Both the position numbers and the translations under genes were made by a program. A stretch of DNA of 12,398 bases from Beroe ovata (Eukaryota > Ctenophora > Nuda > Beroida > Beroidae): contig CAMPET010000326.1 of assembly GCA_946803715.1 (NCBI GenBank), positions 52,725 to 65,122 on the forward strand, read 5' to 3'. This document shows, piece after piece, positions 1-8,100 of this stretch. The notes under the pieces are model-generated. The model was given only the letters and a program-made list of their open reading frames with translations. It was not told the origin of the DNA and made no database searches. Within the stretch, counting starts at the first letter, position 1. The number at the start of each line of letters is the position of its first letter.

Positions 1-1943
1 ACGGGAACTCGTATAAATAGTGACCGGGAAGTGTATGAGAGGGAGAGGGTGAGAGGGAGAGGGTGAGAGGGAAAGCCGACGGTTACTCATATATAGTAGT
101 GGAAATGATGCAACATAGCTGTAGTGGAAGATGTCGAGTATGAGGGAGAAAGCCTTACAACACCATCTCATGTCATCGTGATATCAGGGGGGGATATATC
201 TGCCTCGGTAACAATATTATATACTACTGGTTATCTTGCAAGATGTTGTCACAACTAAACTATTGAGGCATGATAGCTCACTCTTACCTCTAGACTCTAT
301 CTTGCCAGTGCCGTATATAGGTGATCTAGGTGCTATATACTATGGTTTCAACTGATGATGAGAGGGAGAGGTGAGGGGAAGTGATTCAATATTCTGTCCG
401 TCAGGGATTCCCCAACTCACTGAATCAGAGTCTGGTAGTTTGCGGAGTATATCGGTATAAGTGTAACAACAAAGGAGCGGTTTTTCCTGTTAATAGCTTG
501 GATTGGATTCGGTTTGGATGGATAAGTTGTGACAATCAAAATGAGTTCAGGGATTAGCGAGTGCTGAGACAAAGACGAATCGGAGTGTCCGATGTTAAGA
601 TAAACACGTACCCACTTATCAATAAACAATCCTGAAAAGTTTCTTGTTTCTGAACACGGTAATTTATTTGATAAGTAATTTCGTTCTGACAACTTGCACC
701 CTTGCTGTTTCAAATTTCATTGAGAAGTGTATGAAATTCTGACGAAAATTTATCGATGAAAACAGAGTCCAACCAAAATTCAATTTTTATGGAAAACAGT
801 ACTGAAGTGTATCCAATTTCGTTGACATCAACCCCTCTTAATTCAACAAAACAGACAGGTTGAATGACTACTATGATCATAATTCCTGTTCAGTGCTTAA
901 TCGCTCAATCAAGGTATCAAATCCTTAGCGCGCTCAAATTAATAATTGTCGTTATTTCATTAGCGACTTCCTACTATTTAAGCAAGTATTTGAGTCATCG
1001 AATTATGAAACTTCCTCACAACTTCTGAGTTAGGTTAAGTTGAAGTTTGTATGTACGCATTAATAACAACAAAATGGCACCGGGAATCGAGAAATAAACT
1101 AACGAGATATTAAAATTCAACTGTAGAATGGTGCAAAATAACGAAAATTCCTGTTATATGATCTCCATTCCAACGAGTATCTCGTATCTTATCTCATATC
1201 CTAAATTGCAATTTGAGAAGTTTTGGCTCCCACATATCCATCTTCATATCGGCTACAGGTAAACACGGTACGGATTGCCCAACCAGACGTAGTCATACTC
1301 ATTACTCTGAAATCGGAATGATCAGCAACTTCAAATGTTGGACCATCTCTGATCAGACTTATCTGATCTGCGCATTACTTTACGTAACGCGCGGTACCGA
1401 ATGCATTAATTGCGGGAAATAATGCGCGTCACGAATTCTATTCGCGCGCGGAACTATACTCGCGTGGATACGTATGTCAAGCGAGATCAGAGCGGAATAC
1501 CATTTCTACCGATGAGCACACGTCATGTAGTCTGTCTGTAGCTACGAAGTACGAGGAGAAATTGAAACAAACATCTGTTAGGAAACCTAAACATATTCTT
1601 GTCATGTACAATATGATGAATGATCAAAGTAATAAATTATCTCTTAAGGTATCAGAGGTTTCGTGAGTTACACGAAATTGAAAGAAATAGAGTTTAAATG
1701 TAAGAGAACGACCGTTTAACCGCCATTAATCAGTTGGAAAGGAAGATGTGTCCATCAAAGAAAGTAAAAAATAACCAAATCTTGCTGGAAAACCACTGCA
1801 TCTGTATAGGTGAGAGGCCGAAAAACACTAATGTAAAAGTTTGAATTTTCACTTTGAATTGACAGGATTTACATCAATACATCATAATTGTGAATATATG
1901 AATATTGGTATATCAATAGTACTCGTACGAAATAAGACGTAGA
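1..1943. other. 3' flank of the EHBP1-like gene, no gene recognised
   Basis: Only short open frames are present on either strand, none with domain-like content. CpG is common here, as in the rest of the locus outside 3291-4631. A purine-rich microsatellite lies at 37-75, with related purine-rich sequence near 355-380. A CG-rich patch at about 1370-1470 contains an 8-bp inverted repeat (gcgcatta at 1370 and taatgcgc at 1420). I see no convincing AATAAA signal on the minus strand near the stop of the gene. Confidence 0.6.
37..75 (+). repeat. 14-bp purine-rich tandem repeat
   Basis: The unit gagagggagagggt occurs twice in tandem (37-50 and 51-64), followed by a partial third copy (gagagggaaag). 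Confidence 0.85.
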
Positions 1944-1946
1944 TTA

Positions 1947-2152
1947 AACAATCTGTACACAAAAAAGAGAAGAGTCATTGTGAAAATGAATGTTCGTTCT
2001 ACACGAATCAATGTCGACAGTCGCGACATATTTGAGGATAACTCCGTCACGACCCATTTCACTACTTAGCATCATGCGTGGGATAGCAGAGAGAAATCTT
2101 GAGAAATGTTCATTTATGATCTCACAATGTTCTCTCCTAACATCCCAATCAT
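1947..2152 (-). CDS. Unassigned putative exon, function unknown
   Basis: An open frame of 68 codons runs from a possible acceptor (cttacttgag|AT) at 2152 to a TAA at 1944-1946. It encodes DWDVRREHCEIINEHFSRFL, then SAIPRMMLSSEMGRDGVILK and YVATVDIDSCRTN. The amphipathic, low-repeat composition looks more protein-like than other frames here. I do not recognise the family. It lies about 390 bp downstream of the EHBP1-like stop on the same strand, so it could be an exon of the next gene, an alternative terminal exon, or chance. A weak donor (gtgtag) follows DID. Its first few codons fall inside repeat copy 1. Confidence 0.35.
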
Positions 2153-3289
2153 CTCAAGTAAGATTTCAAAACCTCCTCCATTGCCATGTAAAAACACCTA
2201 TACTATATTGTTGCAAACAAGTCCATAGTTCCAAACATGAACACGGTATGATAGGAGCGCTGAGATGTGACATCAAGTGACTATAAATCTGGTTGTAACT
2301 GTGCAAGCGATTGTCGTGGGGAGAGAGAGTGGAAAGCAGTGAAGCAGCTGCTCTGTATCTGAAAATAATATTGCTATTAATGGGTGATAAGATAGGTGAT
2401 ACTGGCGATAGCACCCGGCAGTAGAATACTTCGGCATAACAAAACCCCGAAAATACTCAATATCGAACGAAACAATGCAATAGGTTTCTATAACCTAAGT
2501 TTCTGTACCCCAAAAACCTGATTTCGGTACCTGCACTCTGCTCACGACACTTTGCACGATGACTGGTCTTGGAGTAGTTTAGGTTTCTCAATCACCGATC
2601 TGAACTCGGCCTCTTCCTCTTTGGATATCATACTGATGTCGTCCCGTATCCTGCGAAACAGGTGTTCTAGCATGGAGCGATCGTTTTCTTCAATGTCACA
2701 ACGGTGTGAAGGCACAAAAACTCTTCCGATCATCTACGAAAAACCATCTGCTCACGCGCGCGCGCGGTGAGAGCCAAATGTGAAATGAGAGACGCGCAAT
2801 GTTTAATGTGAGCACTCGTCAATTACAAAAGACGATCTCTCCCCTCCGGCAATCATATCTCTCTAACCTGAGGAGTACTCCTCTTTTCCTGAGGATCTCC
2901 TTGTATTCCTCCTCCAATTGTTCCTCCCTGTCCACGTCCTGTTCTGTCTTCTCGTTATCTGTGATAGGGTACGATGAAAAGTTAACAAGGATATAACTAT
3001 GCCAAAAGAGAATAGATTTACTCTCTCATTGATACTCATGGGTCATGCTAGCCCTTTTTAACGGCCAAATCCACATAGGATCCACAAAAGATAATGTTGG
3101 ACATAAAAATGAACATCTTGTTATAAGTAGAGTACGATACATTGTGCATTGGCGAATGGCGAGCGGACTTTGGAATTTCGGAGTACATAGCGAATATTCG
3201 CGAGAATACTTACAAGAATTAATATAACGGCACACCCTTGGCTCTAAGTTAACTCCGAAACTATATTAGGAATTTCGCCTGATACCACA
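2146..3289. repeat. Direct repeat copy 1 (1,144 bp)
   Basis: Matches 4633-5776 at a constant offset of 2,487 bp. I see no mismatch, and the open frames on both strands within the block are identical in the two copies. The copy ends at 3289, immediately before a single N at 3290. No terminal inverted repeats, target-site duplication or transposase mark it as mobile. Confidence 0.95.
2542..2958 (-). pseudogene. Second copy of the two terminal EHBP1-like exons
   Basis: Exons 12 and 13 recur at 2868-2958 and 2542-2650 with the same splice sites, reading frame, CaaX box and stop as at 5355-5445 and 5029-5137. No other exon of the gene is present downstream of the intact set. If the duplication were real, this would be a 3'-fragment pseudogene or alternative terminal exons. 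The N characters flanking the segment between the copies make an assembly duplicate much more likely, and then this is the same locus drawn twice. Confidence 0.75.
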
Positions 3290-3290
3290 N
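3290..3290. other. Ambiguous base N at contig join
   Basis: A single N sits directly after the last base of repeat copy 1. Only two N characters occur in the window, and each abuts the inner end of a repeat copy. That placement suggests a join written by assembly or gap-closing software rather than a random uncalled base. Confidence 0.85.
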
Positions 3291-4631
3291 TGCATAGGCC
3301 ACAGAGCTTCACAACTTTCAGGTGCCACACAGCAATGATCTCCATTCTCATAAATGACTTATGTCATTATGTGCCTACTGCCTAGCCTCGAGAATATGTT
3401 TAACAAGGAATCGAAACCATGGGGATTGGGGTTCTGTACAGAAGTTGTGCGTCGACGCAGACATACAATTGCATAGGCATACTGATTAGCAATCCTTACA
3501 CAAAATTGGACGGCATAGAGATATCAGATAAGCACCTAAATGGGCTGATATTGTAATGTTTTAGGGTTTATCAATACCCCACCCCATGGCTCTTGCAAAT
3601 AGGCTTGTACAATCATCCACCCCTTCATGTAAGGTCCGACCTGTTTGTCATAAGGAGGACAAGGTCCAGACCGAGGATACCCTTTTATAGGAATATGAAA
3701 TAGTTTCCTCAGCCATAGGTTGTTCCTCGGTCAAAAACTAATGCTTGGCACAGCAGAGTTTACAAATGTGTGGCCTCTTGGGGCTGGGCTCCCAGACCCC
3801 TGCTCTGTTTACTATGATAATGATCATGATATGAGTCAACATTTATTGTCAGAAAGGCGTAGCTTCAGGGGCTGCACACCAAGACCCCAAATTTTATCTT
3901 TAACAATGATCAGACAAAAAAGCACCTCCTGAGAAAAACAATGGTGAGTCTCTATTCTATCCATGCCCAAGCCCTATGTAACAATGTTTTGCCCCTGCTT
4001 AGATCTATAGAGACTTGGAGCTGCACTTCTGCCTTAGTTATCTGTATCAGGCATGAGCAGATCACAATCTTGAAAAATAAGCAAAAAGAGAACGCGACCA
4101 TTGACATCTTCTTCAGTGTACTAAACTTATTTCATATGTCAGATAATCACTCCTATAAACGGATATAAGACAGAGGATTGAGTTTCAATTGAGGAATGAT
4201 AAGGAATAAGGATTGTATTTTTTCAATTAAATAAACCAATGGGATAGACTGGAATACCTCTCTGAGCTAATATTAGCTAAAGTGAAAAAGATTCAAACAT
4301 AATAATTGAAAAGGGTACCTATTAGCATAGCTATTCTTATTGTTGGAATAGATGGTTTTAGTGCTAACAATTCGAGGTAGAAGGGCTTAAGTGCTGATAA
4401 GCTGTTGACTTCTAATGAATCCAAAAGTTGAAAAGGGCTTAAAAGCAGTTAAGACATGAAATTATTCTAGTACACCTCGAGACATATGGTCTTAAAGAGT
4501 GTTAATCCTTTTTTGCATCTTCGAAGTAGATCGAGTAAATACTATAAAAAGTTTTAAGTGTCTTTAAGTCCTTATCCCAAAATTTTTATTTTGACATTGA
4601 GTATTGAAAGTTACATGAGAAGGTGTGTATT
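3291..4631. other. CpG-poor segment bracketed by two N joins, no gene recognised
   Basis: This 1,341-bp stretch has no convincing exon on either strand and no match to the gene around it. I count 17 CpG dinucleotides, against about 50 in the 1,144-bp block beside it. Two similar GC-rich modules occur about 90 bp apart (ggggctgggctcccagacccc at 3780 and ggggctgcacaccaagacccc at 3868), suggesting a decayed repeat. It is probably a misplaced small contig: a methylated mobile element, another locus, or contamination. Confidence 0.6.
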
Positions 4632-4632
4632 N
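4632..4632. other. Ambiguous base N at contig join
   Basis: The second single N, directly before the first base of repeat copy 2. Together with the N at 3290 it brackets 3291-4631 exactly. Confidence 0.85.
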
Positions 4633-5028
4633 CAATCATCTCAAGTAAGATTTCAAAACCTCCTCCATTGCCATGTAAAAACACCTATACTATATTGTTG
4701 CAAACAAGTCCATAGTTCCAAACATGAACACGGTATGATAGGAGCGCTGAGATGTGACATCAAGTGACTATAAATCTGGTTGTAACTGTGCAAGCGATTG
4801 TCGTGGGGAGAGAGAGTGGAAAGCAGTGAAGCAGCTGCTCTGTATCTGAAAATAATATTGCTATTAATGGGTGATAAGATAGGTGATACTGGCGATAGCA
4901 CCCGGCAGTAGAATACTTCGGCATAACAAAACCCCGAAAATACTCAATATCGAACGAAACAATGCAATAGGTTTCTATAACCTAAGTTTCTGTACCCCAA
5001 AAACCTGATTTCGGTACCTGCACTCTGC

Positions 5029-5137
5029 TCACGACACTTTGCACGATGACTGGTCTTGGAGTAGTTTAGGTTTCTCAATCACCGATCTGAACTCGGCCTC
5101 TTCCTCTTTGGATATCATACTGATGTCGTCCCGTATC
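5029..5137 (-). CDS. EHBP1: Exon 13 of window: end of bMERB, CaaX box and stop
   Basis: The chosen acceptor is acacctgtttcgcag|G; phase 2 in, 35 residues then TGA. It encodes IRDDISMISKEEEAEFRSVI, then EKPKLLQDQSSCKVS. The spacing from KRGVLLR to the KEEEAE motif matches EHBP1 well. The last four residues, CKVS, form a CaaX prenylation box; X = Ser favours farnesylation. EHBP1 family members typically end in such a box, which supports this as the true terminus. An alternative acceptor at 5209 stays in frame and would add 24 residues, but its pyrimidine tract is weaker. An identical copy lies at 2542-2650. Confidence 0.72.
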
Positions 5138-8100
5138 CTGCGAAACAGGTGTTCTAGCATGGAGCGATCGTTTTCTTCAATGTCACAACGGTGTGAAGGC
5201 ACAAAAACTCTTCCGATCATCTACGAAAAACCATCTGCTCACGCGCGCGCGCGGTGAGAGCCAAATGTGAAATGAGAGACGCGCAATGTTTAATGTGAGC
5301 ACTCGTCAATTACAAAAGACGATCTCTCCCCTCCGGCAATCATATCTCTCTAACCTGAGGAGTACTCCTCTTTTCCTGAGGATCTCCTTGTATTCCTCCT
5401 CCAATTGTTCCTCCCTGTCCACGTCCTGTTCTGTCTTCTCGTTATCTGTGATAGGGTACGATGAAAAGTTAACAAGGATATAACTATGCCAAAAGAGAAT
5501 AGATTTACTCTCTCATTGATACTCATGGGTCATGCTAGCCCTTTTTAACGGCCAAATCCACATAGGATCCACAAAAGATAATGTTGGACATAAAAATGAA
5601 CATCTTGTTATAAGTAGAGTACGATACATTGTGCATTGGCGAATGGCGAGCGGACTTTGGAATTTCGGAGTACATAGCGAATATTCGCGAGAATACTTAC
5701 AAGAATTAATATAACGGCACACCCTTGGCTCTAAGTTAACTCCGAAACTATATTAGGAATTTCGCCTGATACCACATCAAGATTGAATATTCACAGGAAT
5801 GAAGGTAGAATTCAATGCTTATGCCGAAAATTCTGGACAGGACACGAAGTCTGAACTCAGTCAGAAACAGTACACAAATTGCGGAAGAATCGAAGATGAA
5901 CGAAAACGAATAGAATGCGTCGAAGAATCAAAGAAACGAAAAAATGAAGGAAAGAAAACGAACAGATTGAGGATTGAGTGACGAAACGAAAAACAACAGA
6001 TTGCGGGCACTCACCCCTGATATTTTGGTATTTCCTCATCTCCTTCAACACCTGTTCGCACCTCTCCTCCAAATGCTCCTCATTCTGTAGCGAGTTCAAC
6101 TCGTCCTGTTTCCGTACGAGGGTGTTCCTCTCGTGGACGAGGTGGAGCCAAGACTTCAGTAGCCGTTGTTCCAACTCCTGAGAAATACGGGAGAGTTGAT
6201 AAGGTAATCGGCGTAGACGTTAGTTATAAAGGGCGCTGAACAGCGATGGAAGGATCTAGATTCTTTCTATTTATCCCATTTATGCATCAACAAAAAGCGT
6301 CTGCGGAGAAGGAAATTTCGACGAAAATGCCCCAATATCGAAAATTTCGATTACAATGAAATGAATGAGGATCTCACGTGATTTTGAGCGTCCATAGCAA
6401 CGCGTAGTTCCTTTTCCAGAACTTTCGCCCGTTTATCCAGTTTAGTGTTGTGTTCGCTGATCCGAGTATTACATTCGCTGATATAGTTCCTTACATCTTG
6501 TAAATCCTGGGGTGAGAAGAGTGTGAGGAGTGAGGAGTGAGGATGAGGATTGGAAGTGAGGACTTAGGGTTAGAAATGAAGGGAAGTGGGTGGTTAGAGC
6601 AAGGATTTGAAGGCGAGGGCTGGGTCATTGGAAGAACATCGGTGACGTCGGAAGATAGGTTGTAGTATGTAGGCTGACATAGATATGGGGTTGAAGAGTA
6701 GAATCGTAAGAAAGCACACGTCACCCCAAAACCATAACAATGAGAGCCCAATCTCACCTGTTTATCGAGTATTGTCTGATCCAGCACACTATCCTCCCCC
6801 TCTCCGCTCCCCTGCGCCTCTTCCTCATCCCCCTCTCCCTCCTCTTCCCCGGGGCCCATCATCATGGCGAGAGGGCCGGGGGGAGGGGGCGGGGGCGGCG
6901 GGTCAGATGATACAGAACTTGTTGAGCTGCCTGAGTGAAGGAGAGAGTGTTTGCTGTTTGGGGCCAGGAATGCGTGAGTGGGGGAGGAATTACACCAGAT
7001 AGGGGGGTAGTGGATCCTGATTAGGGAGGGGCGTGAGGGGGGTAGTGGGTCGTGATTAGAGAGGGGGTGAGGGGGGTAGTGGGTCGTGATGAGGGAGGGG
7101 TGTGAGTGAGGAAGGGATAAATACTCTCGATCAAATAGAATCGTGTCAGGGACTCATTTGAACTCTTGTCAGTTGGTCACGCCTCACCTATGGTCCAAAC
7201 GAAATTATCTAAGACTCGCCGAAGACAGTCGAACGCAGAAATCATCTGAATCCGAAAGTGGATTATTAACCAAAAGTCGCTCGAGTCAAAACCAAAAACA
7301 AGGACGAAGCCAGACGTTTGGAAGATGCAGGGTTGAAAAAGTACCAGTTTTCTCTCTCTAGTATACTGTCAAACTACCATGTCAGTCGTACATTTACCGA
7401 GGGTTATATATGTAAGCTATCATCATTTAACAAATGTCAAAGCAAGGCTTCCCATAGGCTGATAGGTGTCACGTGGGCTGAATGCCGGACACTAATTGGC
7501 TGACGACGGTAGAGGAACAAACACGGCTACCCTCTAAAAGCTGGCCGTTGATTGGTCAATGGACAGTCACATGACCATGTCCGGTCAGGTGATTTGACAC
7601 TTAGTCACGTTGTACATTGTACACGACATGTACACATGTACAACATATGCCAAAAACGAGAGAGGAAAAGAGGTTTTAAAACACTAAGAAAAGACGCCCG
7701 TCAAAATTCTTGGATATATCGAATGATCAGATATTCTTGGGTACGCTAAATTAGAATATATGTACGCTTCCGGCAAAATGAATCTCTCTCACCACCTAAG
7801 ACATTAGTATGTTGGCTTGGTATCAAACAGTTTACGCGATGTTTAAAAGTTAAAGTTTATTAATCAATTATTGCTAGAGAGGTCACTTGGTAAGTGTACC
7901 AACTATGTAAAGGTTTGTATACTGCCTGTGTAAGTACAAGTGTCGAGTAACGTGGGAAAAGTGAAGAGTTGGTGCCATGAATAGAAAGTGAGGATATTTT
8001 GAATTGAAAAACTTGACAGGGAGTTTCAGTACTTACCGAGTGTTAACTTGCTCGCTGTCAGTGCCCCAGGACCGAATTCTCGAGATCCCGTTGCCATGGC

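Larger units (their letters stand above)
4633..5776. repeat. Direct repeat copy 2 (1,144 bp)
   Basis: Second copy of the block. It begins immediately after a single N at 4632 and runs without a break into the intron upstream of exon 12. This copy is contiguous with the rest of the gene. It holds exons 12 and 13, about 396 bp of 3' flank and about 331 bp of intron. Confidence 0.95.
6931..8036 (-). other. Longest intron of the gene, with repeats and possible regulatory sites
   Basis: 1,106 bp between exons 8 and 9, far longer than the other introns (94-569 bp). The splice sites are strong (G|gtaagt and ccttcactcag). It holds a G-rich minisatellite, a CCAAT/E-box cluster and an imperfect palindrome, listed separately. 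No internal exon is convincing. Confidence 0.75.

Noticed and set aside
12-20. TATA-like element (tataaatag) on the plus strand
   Set aside because: No gene or start follows it on the plus strand, and such a short AT-rich match is expected by chance.
417-713. Minus-strand 98-codon frame in the 3' flank
   Set aside because: Composition looks random, with no recognised motif, no splice context and no neighbouring exon-like frame.
1990-2280. Plus-strand 96-codon frame
   Set aside because: It is opposite the more protein-like minus-strand frame at 1947-2152 and continues into sequence of the duplicated block with no conserved features.
5138-5220. Start of the last exon at the ATG at 5220 (after ggtttttcgtag)
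   Set aside because: Exon 12 ends in phase 2, so joining there creates an immediate TGA. The acceptors at 5137 or 5209 keep the frame.
2146-5776. Mobile element or retrotransposon with long direct terminal repeats
   Set aside because: The repeated block contains ordinary exons of the host gene, lacks TG...CA ends, a primer-binding site and polymerase frames, and the enclosed segment is non-coding and bounded by N characters.
5799-5981. Plus-strand Lys/Glu-rich frame of 60 codons
   Set aside because: It results from a purine-rich intronic tract, a low-complexity composition that gives K/E/R codons by default, and it lies on the strand opposite the gene.
5446-6014. Suspected missing bMERB exon between exons 11 and 12
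   Set aside because: At first exon 12 seemed to be the end of bMERB, leaving a gap of about 35 residues. A gap-free alignment of D..KTE....RE..L with the third bMERB segment shows that nothing is missing.
6685-7002. Plus-strand 105-codon Pro/Gly-rich frame
   Set aside because: It is antisense to exon 9 and follows the G-rich tract. Exon 9 fits both splice sites and the bMERB lead-in.
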